In this document: positions 51,482-60,245 of the stretch, one piece after another
Numbering within the stretch: the first letter of the stretch is position 1
How the letters are laid out: every line of letters starts with the position of its first letter
DNA from: Rhodobacter sp.
GTDB taxonomy: Bacteria; Pseudomonadota; Alphaproteobacteria; Rhodobacterales; Rhodobacteraceae
Assembly: GCA_030066215.1 (NCBI GenBank)
Contig: JASJCA010000014.1
Span: 24,437 to 88,436, forward strand
Reading direction: 5' to 3'
DNA length: 64,000 bases
Notes under the pieces: generated by a model
Seen by the model: the letters and a program-made list of their open reading frames with translations, nothing else
Told to the model about the DNA's origin: nothing
Databases searched by the model: none
Program-made: the position numbers and the translations under genes

Positions 51482-53113
51482 TTATGTCCTTACGTGATCG
51501 GGCAGGTTCAGCCCATCCTCGATCAGTTCCTTGGCGTCCCGGTAGGCGATGAAGACCCCTGGCGGTTCGCGGTCGTCGGTCATCGCCTCGACGGCGTCGG
51601 GCGATCTGGTGATCCGGGAATGGTGCCGCCGCGACCAGTCGAAATGCGCCGCGCGCAGCCGGTCGATTTCGCCGGCATAGGCCGGGTCGGCACCCAGGTC
51701 GGTCAACTCCATGGGGTCGGTTTCGAGGTCGAACAGCATCGGCCGGAAGGTCTCGGCATGGATGTATTTCCAGCGCCCGTCGAAGATCATCACCAGCCGC
51801 GCGTCGGCCTGGTCCACCCCGGCGGCCCGGCGCGCGTCGCGGGTGGCGTAGTCGTATTCCGACACCGCAAAGCCGCGCCAGTCCGGCGTCTGGCCGTGCA
51901 GCAACGGCTGCAGCGACAGGCCTTCGAGAATGTGCGGCTTCGGCGGGATGCCGAAAAAGTCGAGGAAGGTCGGCGCCAGGTCGATGGCCTCGACGAGGTG
52001 TTCGCAGGCGGTGCCGCGAGTCGCGTCGGCCTGGTCCCGCGGGTCGTAGATCAGAAGCGGCATCCGCGCCGAGCAGTCGTAGAACAGGTCCTTCTCGCCC
52101 AGCCAGTGATCGCCCAGATTGTCGCCGTGATCCGCGCAGAACACGATCATCGTGTCCTCCATCCGGCCGGTCCTGCGCAGGTAGTCGAAGAGCCGGCCGA
52201 GCTGGTCGTCGAGCTCCTTGATCAGGCCCATATAGGTCGGCCCGACCATGTCGCGGACCTCGTCGCGCGAAAAGCTCTCGCAGATCCGGGTCGCGGTCCA
52301 GGCCCGCATCAGCGGGTGATCGGTCTGCAATTCGGCCGCGCTGCGGTTCACCGGTGGCAGGTCGGCGGCGGAATAGAGCGCGTTGTAGGGCGCCGGCGCC
52401 AGATACGGCCAATGCGGCTTGATATAGCTCAGGTGACACAGCCAGGGCTGGCTGCCCTGGGCCTCGATGAATTCGATCCCGCGGGTGGTCAGCCAGGCCG
52501 ATTCCGAATGCTCCTTTGGCACCCGGGCCGGCAGCGGCGCGGTTTCCAGAAGCCAGCCGGTGCGCAGCGTGCCGTCGGGTCCTATGGCGGTGTTGGCCCA
52601 TTCCTCCCACGGATTGTCGCCGTCCATGCCGTGGTCGCGCAGGTAGCGGTCGTAATCCTCGGCATGCCGGCCCGGATAGTCGCTGTGATTGATGCCGTCG
52701 TCGCGGACGAAGACCTCGAAGCCGCATTCGCCGACCAGCGCGCCGATGGTGCTTTCGGGGTCGATGCCGAGCCGCGCCATGCCGTCGCGGTCGGGGATCA
52801 TGTGGGTCTTGCCGACGAGCGCGCATTTGACCCCGGCCGCACGCAGATGGTCACCCAGCGTGGGCTCGCCCACCCGGAGCGGAAAGCCGTTCCAGGTCGC
52901 GCCGTGGCTGCGCACATAGCGGCCGGTGTAGAAACTCATACGGCTCGGCCCGCAGACCGGCGACTGCACGTAAGCCTTGTCGAACCGCACCCCCTGGCGG
53001 GCCAGCCAGTCGAGGTTCGGCGTCTCGATATGGGTGGCGCCATAGCAGCCGAGGTAATCCCAACGCAGCTGGTCGGCCATGATGAACAGCACGTTCCGAG
53101 CGGCGCGGGTCAC
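51482..53113 (-). CDS. Sulfatase/phosphonate monoester hydrolase-type enzyme
   Basis: A 543-residue alkaline-phosphatase-superfamily enzyme. The modification motif CGPSR at residues 54-58 (SPVCGPSRMS) would give formylglycine. Metal-site blocks are NVLFIMADQLRWDY at the N-terminus and IVFCADHGDNLGDH in the middle. Length and blocks such as GLIKELDDQLGRLFDYL and FGIPPKPHILEGLSLQPLL match the phosphonate monoester hydrolase branch, whose members cleave phosphonate, phosphate and sulfate esters. No signal peptide is seen, so it acts in the cytoplasm after uptake. The GTG start at 53113 overlaps the GST stop. Confidence 0.86.
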   Translation of the reverse strand: MTRAARNVLFIMADQLRWDYLGCYGATHIETPNLDWLARQGVRFDKAYVQSPVCGPSRMSFYTGRYVRSHGATWNGFPLRVGEPTLGDHLRAAGVKCALVGKTHMIPDRDGMARLGIDPESTIGALVGECGFEVFVRDDGINHSDYPGRHAEDYDRYLRDHGMDGDNPWEEWANTAIGPDGTLRTGWLLETAPLPARVPKEHSESAWLTTRGIEFIEAQGSQPWLCHLSYIKPHWPYLAPAPYNALYSAADLPPVNRSAAELQTDHPLMRAWTATRICESFSRDEVRDMVGPTYMGLIKELDDQLGRLFDYLRRTGRMEDTMIVFCADHGDNLGDHWLGEKDLFYDCSARMPLLIYDPRDQADATRGTACEHLVEAIDLAPTFLDFFGIPPKPHILEGLSLQPLLHGQTPDWRGFAVSEYDYATRDARRAAGVDQADARLVMIFDGRWKYIHAETFRPMLFDLETDPMELTDLGADPAYAGEIDRLRAAHFDWSRRHHSRITRSPDAVEAMTDDREPPGVFIAYRDAKELIEDGLNLPDHVRT

Positions 53114-53934
53114 GAGGCCTGGCTTTTGCGAAAGTGCGGAAAACTGCGGACATCGGTGCCTTCGGCCCGACGTTTGGCCGTGTAGTTGCGGAACGTCTCG
53201 GCCTCGGCTGCGCTTTGCCAGTCGAGCAGGGCCGCGCGATAGCTTGCCCGTGCCGCGACCCGGTCGAACCAGGCGGCGAGGTGCGGCGTGTGGTCGAACG
53301 GCCAGTCCATTAGCGCCATGCGGTGCACGTTCGGCATCCAGGCGATGTCGCAAAGCGAAAAATCCGCACCGCCCAGATAGGCCCGGCCGTCGGACAGGAC
53401 CCGGTCCAACGTGCGAAACCCCGCATCGGTCCGCGCGATCGCGGCGTCGAGGCGGGCGGGGTCGAAGCCGTCGGCGAAGTCCTTGCGGAACTGGCGCAGC
53501 CAGGCGTTGCGGTGCCCGGCTTCGAAGCGCTCGGCGGCGTCGGGCGGTGGGGCAGGCCGGACGCGGAACAGGAACTCGAACGACAGAAGCTTCAGATCGC
53601 TCTGCGCCGCGTCCGCCAGCGCCAAGAGGTCGTCCGGCCCGGCATCGCTGCCGTTGGGCTGGCCGTCGGCGAGGTGGCGGATGATGTCGATCGACTCGAT
53701 GTAGAGCCGCCCGTCGTCGACCAGCGCCGGGACCAGCCCGTCGGGATGGATGCGCTGATACTCCTCGGTCGCATGCGCATTCTTGCCCAGATCGACCAGA
53801 TGGCTTTCGTAGGGCCGGTCCAGTTCCGCCAGGACCAGACGCACCCGCTGGGAACAGCTCGACATCGGCGCGTGCCACAGGTGCAGCCCCGCAAGCGACG
53901 TCAGGCTTGGATCCTTGGCTTCGATCTCAGGCAT
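53110..53934 (-). CDS. Glutathione S-transferase-like protein
   Basis: A 274-residue GST-fold protein. The thioredoxin-like N-terminal domain reads LHLWHAPMSSCSQRVRLVLAEL with the catalytic Ser/Cys region, then GLVPALVDDGRLYIESIDIIRHL with the cis-Pro and Glu-Ser glutathione contacts. A helical C-terminal domain includes YLGGADFSLCDIAWMPNVHR. It resembles beta-etherase or dehalogenase-like GSTs in length. It is the first gene of the four-gene operon with the sulfatase and TRAP genes and may help process the imported compound. Confidence 0.83.
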   Translation of the reverse strand: MPEIEAKDPSLTSLAGLHLWHAPMSSCSQRVRLVLAELDRPYESHLVDLGKNAHATEEYQRIHPDGLVPALVDDGRLYIESIDIIRHLADGQPNGSDAGPDDLLALADAAQSDLKLLSFEFLFRVRPAPPPDAAERFEAGHRNAWLRQFRKDFADGFDPARLDAAIARTDAGFRTLDRVLSDGRAYLGGADFSLCDIAWMPNVHRMALMDWPFDHTPHLAAWFDRVAARASYRAALLDWQSAAEAETFRNYTAKRRAEGTDVRSFPHFRKSQAS

Positions 53935-54111
53935 TGTCGCCCCTCACGCCCCGGTACAGCCGCCGCGCTGGATCGCTCTGACCCTCGGCGCAATAGCGGG
54001 CTGGACCGCCCCTCCGTCGGCGATCTTTGACGATATCGCCCAGATTGGCAACGTGCCCTTTCCGTCCGCCGGCCCTTCACCACAGCCCACGCCCCGCCGG
54101 TCACTCGCGCG

Positions 54112-55335
54112 TCAGAGCGTCAAGACCAGCCCTGCGCAATTGATCCTGGAATAGGGCTGGCCGTGTTTGCTGTCTTCGTAGAGCACCACCACCCTGCCGT
54201 CCGCCATCACGGCCGGGCAGGAGTAGCCCTGCGTGTTCTGGCAATCCTGCTTCGACCGGCAGCGCAGGCCCGTTTCGATCGGAATAGGCTCCGACCACTG
54301 TCCGTCGAAATCGCGCACCCACATCGACAGGTCGACGCGATCGGTGGGGTGGTTCGGGCCAGTGAGGATCGGGCGACCGATCAGATCGGTTGCCAAGCCC
54401 GTCTGCACCAGGGGTGTGACGACGCGGGGGTCGCCGCCGAGCCGGGTCCAGGATTCGCCGTTGTCGCGAGACTGCCAGAAGTCCTGGGTGCGCGCAGCGC
54501 GTTTGGACATCAGCAGATCGGTGTCGCTGAGGCGCGTCACTTGATGCTCGGTTGCGCGGCCAGCGGGCGATGATCTTTGCCAAGTCAGGCCGAAATCGTC
54601 GGACAACATGCAAAACGACATCGAGTCGGCGACGCTGCCGTTGCTCGTGGCGGCAGGAACGATCAGCCGGCTGTCGTTGTAGGCCGCGGCACCGGGGCCG
54701 AACTGTGCAAACCGAAAGGCGTGGCCCAATGTCAACTCGCGCGGGTCTGACCACTCAATGCGTTCGTCCCAGGACCATTCCGGTGTCGTGCTTTGCAACA
54801 CGAACAGCCGGGACCGATAGGTTGATCGCCCCTTGAGGATCGAAGCCTGAGTCTCGCCGCCTTCGTCAAGGACCAAGAACAGAAAAAGGCGTCCGATGGC
54901 ATAGACCACCGTGGGGTTGCGCCAATTCGCCTGCCGCCGAAAACCGTCCTCGCCAGTGCCGACGATGGTGTCGTGTAGGCGGCGGTCGGCCTGACCACCG
55001 GCGCAGGTCGCGGCATCCGGTACCTGGCACTCTGGCCTGGTCCAGGTCCGGCCCCCATCGACACTGGTTTTCACCAGAATGTCCGTGTCTCCATGATCGG
55101 CGCGGTGGCGGCGGCCCTCGCAGAAGGCGACCAACAGGTTCGAGCCCGTCGAGACCAGGGCCGGGATGCGAAAGTGACTCAATCCGCCGGGCATTGTGTC
55201 GGGAAACACCTCGACCTCGGTGAAGACCAAGCGGTAGCCGGCGAAGTGCTGGGCGGAGAGAACAGCCGGGGCGGCCAGCGCTGCGGCCAGCCCGCCCAAC
55301 GCCGTACGACGGCTCACCGGCCGGTCAGATGCCAT
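54112..55335 (-). CDS. Tat-exported sialidase-family protein
   Basis: A 407-residue GH33-like six-bladed propeller. The N-terminus has a twin-arginine signal (VSRRTALGGLAAALAAPAVL). The sialidase arginine motif FRIP is near residue 55 (SHFRIPALV), and three Asp boxes follow: SVDGGRTW, SDDFGLTW and SRDNGESW. Family members release terminal sialic acid (exo-alpha-sialidase), though close relatives without full catalytic sets exist, and I cannot confirm the Tyr/Glu nucleophile pair. No sialic acid transport or catabolism genes are in the window. It stands alone, 177 bp upstream of the GST operon. Confidence 0.82.
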   Translation of the reverse strand: MASDRPVSRRTALGGLAAALAAPAVLSAQHFAGYRLVFTEVEVFPDTMPGGLSHFRIPALVSTGSNLLVAFCEGRRHRADHGDTDILVKTSVDGGRTWTRPECQVPDAATCAGGQADRRLHDTIVGTGEDGFRRQANWRNPTVVYAIGRLFLFLVLDEGGETQASILKGRSTYRSRLFVLQSTTPEWSWDERIEWSDPRELTLGHAFRFAQFGPGAAAYNDSRLIVPAATSNGSVADSMSFCMLSDDFGLTWQRSSPAGRATEHQVTRLSDTDLLMSKRAARTQDFWQSRDNGESWTRLGGDPRVVTPLVQTGLATDLIGRPILTGPNHPTDRVDLSMWVRDFDGQWSEPIPIETGLRCRSKQDCQNTQGYSCPAVMADGRVVVLYEDSKHGQPYSRINCAGLVLTL

Positions 55336-55520
55336 ATACCGCGTCCTCCTCCTTCTGCCGGAGCACGATAGGGCCGGAATGTCTCGACTTCCAACCGGAT
55401 TCCCGGCGGAGCCGACTGTGTGCGAGAATTAGTTGGGCATACGTCTCTCCGTCGTCAGGGTTTACCTGAGAGCGTGGGCTCTTTTTGTAGCGGAGGTTCC
55501 GGTTCGTTCCGTGTTTCAGT

Positions 55521-56540
55521 TTAGGCTGCGGCGGCTTGGTGCTGCAAGCGGCGCTTCTGGATTGTCTGTTTCTTGATCTCCTCTCTCATCTTCAGGATCT
55601 TTGCGCCCTGCCGTGGTAGACGTCGGCGGGCGTCAGGTTGCCGAGGCTCTCGTGGTATCGGCGGTTGTTGTAATAGGCGACGAAGGCGCCGATCTGCTGC
55701 TCGAGATCGCCAGGTAGGAAGTAGTATTCCAGCAAGACGCGGTTCTTCATTGTCTGATGCCAACGCTCGATCTTGCCCTGGGTCTGCGGGAGATGAGGTG
55801 CGCCACGGACATGATCCATCCCTTTGGCGTCGAGGTATTTCGCGAGGTCGGCTGCGACGTAGGATGAGCCGTTGTCGCTGAGCAGGCGCGGCTTCTGCAC
55901 GACCGTGGCGTGATCGCAACCGGACGCCGCCAGCGCCAGTTCCAGCGTGTCAGTCACGTCGCTGGCCTTCATGTTTGTTCAGAGCTTCCAGGCAATGATG
56001 TAGCGGTTGTAGTCGTCCAGGATCGTCGACAGGTAGAACCAACCCCAGCCGATGACCTCAAGATAGGTAAAGTCGGTTTGCTCATTGCCCGTCAGGGTAT
56101 TGCGCAGCAATGCCCGAGAGGAGGAGTTCGTTGGGTCGCGCCGTTTTTTCCCTGAAATCATCGGCAGCTTTAATCACCACATGGGCGGGCGCCACGATCA
56201 GGTCCGCGGCCTTGAGGATGCGGTAGACCTACGAATCGGAGAAAAACTCCCGTTGTTCATCGGTGTATTTGACGGCCAACTCGCGCGGTGTCGATCCTCA
56301 TGCTCCAACGCGAACTCGACGATGTCCTCGCGGGTTTCGTCCGGGATACGGTTCCAGACCGACCTGGGGCGCGGAGATTTGTCCCCCAACGCGTCAAAAC
56401 CGCCTTCCGTCCAGCGGGCGTACCACTCGTAATAGGTGCTGTTGGGAATGCCGAGCATGGCCAGCGTCCGTTTCACCGGCAAATACGAAACTTCAACCGT
56501 TTGAATGATCTCAAACTTCTCAGAGGCTGGGTATCTAACT
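55521..56540 (-). pseudogene. IS3-family transposase OrfB, multiply frame-shifted
   Basis: Fragments of the integrase (rve) domain occur in different frames. LPVKRTLAMLGIPNSTYYEW and VWNRIPDETREDIVEFALEH lie at 56482-56275, QTDFTYLEVIGWGWFYLSTI lies near 56060, and LLSDNGSSYVAADLAKYLD through QTQGKIERWHQTMKNRVLLE and RRYHESLGNLTPADVYHGRA lie at 55890-55600. The C-terminus RRLQHQAAAA ends at 55521. At least two frameshifts and a stop (at 55979, after IIAWKL) disrupt it. The DDE residues are mostly still recognisable. Confidence 0.85.
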
Positions 56541-56561
56541 CTTCGTCGCCCCCATCCCCGA

Positions 56562-56909
56562 TCATGCTTTTTTTAGTAGCCGGTTTTCCAGGGTCGGCTC
56601 GGCAACCACCTCCTTGAGCGCTGCCGCCTCTGATCGTAGCTCCTTGACCTCGGGCGCTGTCGCCTGCCGTGCCGTGTCGCCCGCCAGCCGGTTCTTCCCA
56701 GCTTCCAGGAACTCCTTTGACCAAGAATAATACAGGCTCTCGGCGACCCCCTCCCGACGGCACAGCGCGGCAATCCTCTCCTCGCCCCGCAGACCCGCCA
56801 GCACGATGCGGATCTTCTCTTCAGCAGAGTAATGTTTGCGGGTCTTTCGCTTGATGCCTCTGACCAGCTTGTCAGCAGCGTCCTTCGTTGTTCCGGATTT
56901 CCTGTTCAT
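56562..56909 (-). pseudogene. IS3-family transposase OrfA
   Basis: A 115-residue OrfA: an HTH region with HYSAEEKIRIVLAGLRGEE and ALCRREGVAESLYYSWSKEF, then a leucine-zipper-like end with EVKELRSEAAALKE and ENRLLKK. It looks intact and ends at an A7 run (56568-56574), where IS3 elements make a -1 frameshift into orfB; the shifted frame continues KKSMIGDGGDEE. Because orfB is broken it cannot yield an active transposase. Confidence 0.85.
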
Positions 56910-57097
56910 CTACGCTCCTTGATGGCTCCGATGAACCAGAAATCCTCCGTTGCTCAAGCCCTCAAATCTACCCGTTAGGTGCTGACTTCAGGCAACCAGG
57001 AACAGGCCGCCAAACTTTGGGAGATTTCGGAGCAGAAGACGGCCCTAAGCTGGTCGCCGTAAGTAGCATGACCCTCAGCCGAAACGGCGATTGAGTG

Positions 57098-57520
57098 TCA
57101 GCTTTGCCGACGTCTCGCGGTCGCCCCGTCCCACCCTTTGAGCAGTGCAGCCCGACGGCCGGGGTACTTCTGACCAAGGACTTTCAGCTTCTCGATCCGT
57201 TCGGTCTTGAAGTGCCGGTAGTCCTCCTTCGTTTCACACCATCCGACGAGGTACCGCGTGCGATACAGAAACGCGATCAACAGCGGCCAGACGATCCGGT
57301 TTGTGGTGCAGCCGTCCCAGTCGGTGTAGATGAGTTGCAATCTGTATCGCTCTCGAATGGCATGGCGCAGGAGGGCGCTAACAAAGCGCTCGGACAATCT
57401 GGCCCGCGTCTGAATGGGTTTCGAACTTGCGTCCAGCACCACGGGGCGTAGTTCTTTCGGGATGGCCGAGGAGAGTTTCGACACCAGGTCGCGCGCGGCG
57501 CGGGCGAGTGACGGGCCCCC
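57098..57520 (-). pseudogene. Truncated YafY-type WYL-domain regulator
   Basis: About 140 residues correspond to the C-terminal WYL domain of YafY-type regulators: SLARAARDLVSKLSSAIP, then YRLQLIYTDWDGCTTNRIVW, LIAFLYRTRYLVGWCETKED and YRHFKTERIEKLKVLG. The N-terminal winged-helix DNA-binding domain is missing. Upstream the frame meets stops near 57525, and the SRPBCC gene starts only 100 bp away. It sits next to the decayed IS, so truncation by rearrangement is likely. Confidence 0.7.
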
Positions 57521-57622
57521 CTCCTATCACGCTACTGTCATAACGGTGAGAGGAGGGCCATTCTAGGACCGGCTTAGAAACTGAAGTCTCGCAAGACCCG
57601 CGAAAACTGAGCGGAGCCGAAT

Positions 57623-58069
57623 TTGATCCGTTTTGAACGCAGCCTGACGATTGATGCAGCGCCCGAAGTGCTGTGGGCAATACTCAGCCGTTACATGCAT
57701 ATCGACGAATTCGCGCCCGAAATCACCTCTGTCGATGCCCTGACCGACGGCGAGGTCGGGCTGGGATCAAAGCGTCGGAACCACTTCCAGAATGGGACAT
57801 CTCTGGTAGAAGAGGTGATCGAATGGACGCCGGGTTCAGGCTGCACGGTGCAGCTCTCTGACATGGCCGCGATGCCGCTGCATGAAGCCAGCTCTGAAAT
57901 TCAGGTCACCCCGACAGGCGGGCGCTCCAAGGTCACCTGGACCTTCGATTATCGCTTCAGATTTGGGCCGCTTGGATGGCTGATGGGGCAGACCATGATG
58001 AGAATGATGATGGGTAAGATCATCGATGCGAACCTTCAGGGGCTGTCGGAAAAGGTCCGCGCTGGTTGA
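57623..58069 (+). CDS. SRPBCC (polyketide cyclase/START-like) protein
   Basis: A 148-residue helix-grip protein: FERSLTIDAAPEVLWAILSR at the N-terminus, then EVGLGSKRRNHFQNG, a central sheet, WTFDYRFRFGPLGWLMGQTM and a long C-terminal helix. SRPBCC proteins bind hydrophobic ligands in a cavity; the ligand here is unknown. The start is a TTG at 57623 with GCGGAG 7 bp upstream. YafY/WYL regulators are often beside such genes, and the truncated one upstream is in divergent orientation. Confidence 0.78.
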   Translation: MIRFERSLTIDAAPEVLWAILSRYMHIDEFAPEITSVDALTDGEVGLGSKRRNHFQNGTSLVEEVIEWTPGSGCTVQLSDMAAMPLHEASSEIQVTPTGGRSKVTWTFDYRFRFGPLGWLMGQTMMRMMMGKIIDANLQGLSEKVRAG

Positions 58070-58270
58070 TCGAGAACTAATCAGCAATTGCAAGAGCGCC
58101 ATGCGTTGGCGCAGAGCGAATGGCGCAGGCGACTACTCATCCATGTGGCTGCGGCGTCGTTCGACTTTTGGGATCGTTGTATGTCGGGTGCCTTGATGGA
58201 GATCATGGCCGCGTCCAGCGACGGATAGCAGTCTGAGCTCTAGAAGGCCTTCCGGATCGGGGTATGAGGC

Positions 58271-59068
58271 ATGCCGAACTCCGAAGACACAGCCGACGAA
58301 ATTGCCAATCATTACAGCCTCGGCAAAATCCTGACGATCTGGGCGCTTGCCGCGGTTCCAATGCCCATACTTGCTTTCGTCGTGGCGCCAGCGATTTGGG
58401 CGGGAGAGACGTGGCAAGCTGGTGTGACCGTCTGGGTCCTTCTTGTTGGAGGGATGATCTGGCAGTTCGTGTTGTCGATCATCATCCTGTCCCGCGAGCT
58501 CAAATCGTGGCGCTGGACCTGTCTCAAAGAGCGCCTTTGGCTCGGAAGGCCCACCAACCCGGACACAGGTGAGGCGAGCTACCGGCTCTTCTGGTGGCTG
58601 ATCCCGGCGTTTCTGTTCTACGCAGTTGTCGAGCAAACCCCGCTTGGCTCTTTCATTGGAGAGCTCATCCTCATCCCCTTTCCTGGGTTGGACACCTTGC
58701 CCAAGCTGGACCTGCAAGCGCTCATCGACCCAGAACTGGTCGGAGCCTGGTGGCTCCTTGGGCTGGCGGTCGTCTCCTGCATTTTCAACTATCTCTTGGG
58801 CGAAGAACTCCTGTTCCGCGGCGTTCTGCTGCCCAAGATGCATGGCGTCTTTGGGCGCTGGGATTGGCTGGCCAACGCGGTTCTGTTTGGCCTTTACCAC
58901 CTGCACCGGCCCACGAGCGCACTTACGACGGTCGTCGGCGGTCTGGCCTGGTCGCTACCCTCGCGCCGGTTCCGGAGCATCTGGTTCGCAATTATCCTGC
59001 ATGGGTTCGAAGGCATATTCGTCCTAGTCGGAGCGTTTGCTGTAGTCTCGGGCCTAGCGTTCCAATGA
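58271..59068 (+). CDS. CPBP-family intramembrane metalloprotease
   Basis: A 265-residue membrane protein with about eight helices. The CPBP/Rce1 motif EELLFRG is at residues 178-184, with the second-motif histidine in LFGLYHLHRP and a third in LHGFEGIF. These form the glutamate/histidine active site of CAAX-protease-like (Abi) enzymes, which cleave within or near membranes and include bacteriocin self-immunity proteins. No bacteriocin gene is visible nearby. The 24-bp gap to the next small gene suggests one transcript with the following run. Confidence 0.82.
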   Translation: MPNSEDTADEIANHYSLGKILTIWALAAVPMPILAFVVAPAIWAGETWQAGVTVWVLLVGGMIWQFVLSIIILSRELKSWRWTCLKERLWLGRPTNPDTGEASYRLFWWLIPAFLFYAVVEQTPLGSFIGELILIPFPGLDTLPKLDLQALIDPELVGAWWLLGLAVVSCIFNYLLGEELLFRGVLLPKMHGVFGRWDWLANAVLFGLYHLHRPTSALTTVVGGLAWSLPSRRFRSIWFAIILHGFEGIFVLVGAFAVVSGLAFQ

Positions 59069-59091
59069 TCGAAACTTAGGAACACGCCGCA

Positions 59092-59259
59092 ATGGGCATT
59101 TTGGCTATTGGCGGGACCCTGTTCGGAATTGGAATGGCGCTGCCGCTGACGAGCGTCGGGCTTTTCGTGTTTGCCGCTTCTTTTTCGATGTTGTCCATTC
59201 GGCCCTGGCCGGATGAGAGTATTTTGCCAGACTCTGCAGAACGGAAGGACCCAATATGA
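59092..59259 (+). CDS. Short membrane peptide, coupled to MDR reductase
   Basis: A 55-residue frame beginning MGILAIGGTLFGIGMALPLT and continuing SVGLFVFAASFSMLSIRPWP before a polar tail DESILPDSAERKDPI. It has one or two hydrophobic helices. Its stop overlaps the start of the next gene by 4 bp (ATGA), which supports genuine translation. No family is recognised. Confidence 0.55.
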   Translation: MGILAIGGTLFGIGMALPLTSVGLFVFAASFSMLSIRPWPDESILPDSAERKDPI

Positions 59260-60245
59260 GGGCCCTTGTTTTTGACCGATACGGCGGCCCGGATGTCGTT
59301 CGCATCACTGACGTCGAGCGTCCAACGCCTGAAGCAAACGAGATCCTGGTTCGCGTCCATGCCAGCGCGGTGAACACCGGCGACTGGCGCATTCGGGCCG
59401 CCGCATTTCCGGGCATTCTTGCGATTCCAGGGCGGCTTATGTTCGGCATTTTTCGCCCGCGCAACCCGCGCTTGGGCAGCGAGTATTCGGGCGTCGTAGA
59501 AGAGGTCGGAGCGTCCGTGGCGAGCTTCGTGGAAGGTGACCGGGTGTTCGGCATGTCGGTCTCTGGCGGCGCATCGGCGGAATACCTGGCTGTCCCGGAG
59601 GAGAGCGCAGTCGCGAATATGCCCGGTTCCCTGGACTTTGAGGGTGCAGCGGGAATGCCCTTCGGCGCGATCTGCGCGCTGTTCTTTCTGGACGAGTGCG
59701 CGAGGCTTCAGCCGGAGCAGAGGGTGCTGATCATCGGTGCTTCGGGCGGCGTCGGCGCCTTTGCCGTCCAGATCGCCAAGGCGTTAGGCGCTCACGTCAC
59801 CGCTGTCGCCGGCTCTGACAGCCAGAACCTGGTGCTCGATCTTGGGGCGGACGAGGCGGTCGACTACCGCACGACCGATATTGCGACGCTTGGCCAGCAG
59901 TTCGACGTTGTCTTCGACACATTCGGTGCGATTTCCCCAAGGACCTCCCGCGATTTGTTGGTCGAAGGCGGGCTGTTTCTGCCGCTCAATATCGGGCTCC
60001 GCGAAATCGGCGCTGCGCTGTTCGACAGGTTCCGCAAGCGCAAGATCCGTCTAGCGGTCAATCCAGACCGGAAGGAGGACATGATCCGCCTCGCCCGGAT
60101 GATCCAGGACGGTGTGCTGCGCCCGGTCGTCGATTCAGTCTACGCGCTGGAGGACGCCGCCCGCGCCCACGCGCGGGTCGAGTCGCGGCACAAGAAAGGC
60201 GCCGTCGTCATGCGGATTGCACATGCGGCCGACGGGGCCAAGTGA
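59256..60245 (+). CDS. MDR-family NAD(P)-dependent oxidoreductase
   Basis: A 329-residue zinc-independent medium-chain reductase. The GroES-like half has VHASAVNTGDWRIRAA and LGSEYSGVVEEVGASV, and the nucleotide-binding motif is VLIIGASGGVGAFAVQIAKALG near residue 165, with DVVFDTFGAISPRTS after it. It resembles quinone oxidoreductase/reticulon-4-interacting-protein-like enzymes. It overlaps both the 55-residue peptide gene and the serine hydrolase gene by 4 bp, so all three are translationally coupled. Confidence 0.85.
   Translation: MRALVFDRYGGPDVVRITDVERPTPEANEILVRVHASAVNTGDWRIRAAAFPGILAIPGRLMFGIFRPRNPRLGSEYSGVVEEVGASVASFVEGDRVFGMSVSGGASAEYLAVPEESAVANMPGSLDFEGAAGMPFGAICALFFLDECARLQPEQRVLIIGASGGVGAFAVQIAKALGAHVTAVAGSDSQNLVLDLGADEAVDYRTTDIATLGQQFDVVFDTFGAISPRTSRDLLVEGGLFLPLNIGLREIGAALFDRFRKRKIRLAVNPDRKEDMIRLARMIQDGVLRPVVDSVYALEDAARAHARVESRHKKGAVVMRIAHAADGAK

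Larger units (their letters stand above)
55420..56990 (-). mobile_element. Decayed IS3-family insertion sequence
   Basis: Contains an orfA (56562-56909) and a broken orfB (to 55521) of an IS3-type element. The outer limits are approximate: TGTGTGCGAGAATTAGTTGG at 55417 and the complement of GCTGACTTCA at 56990 are weak candidates for the ends. No target-site duplication was identified. The orfB frame is broken several times, so the element is immobile by itself. Confidence 0.75.

Noticed and set aside
49445..53185. An open frame of about 1,246 codons on the plus strand
   Set aside because: It lies antisense to the TRAP permease, TAXI receptor and sulfatase genes. Its product is dominated by Arg, Gly, His and Asp without a fold-like pattern, as expected opposite GC-rich codons. 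The minus-strand genes have clear motifs and signal peptides.
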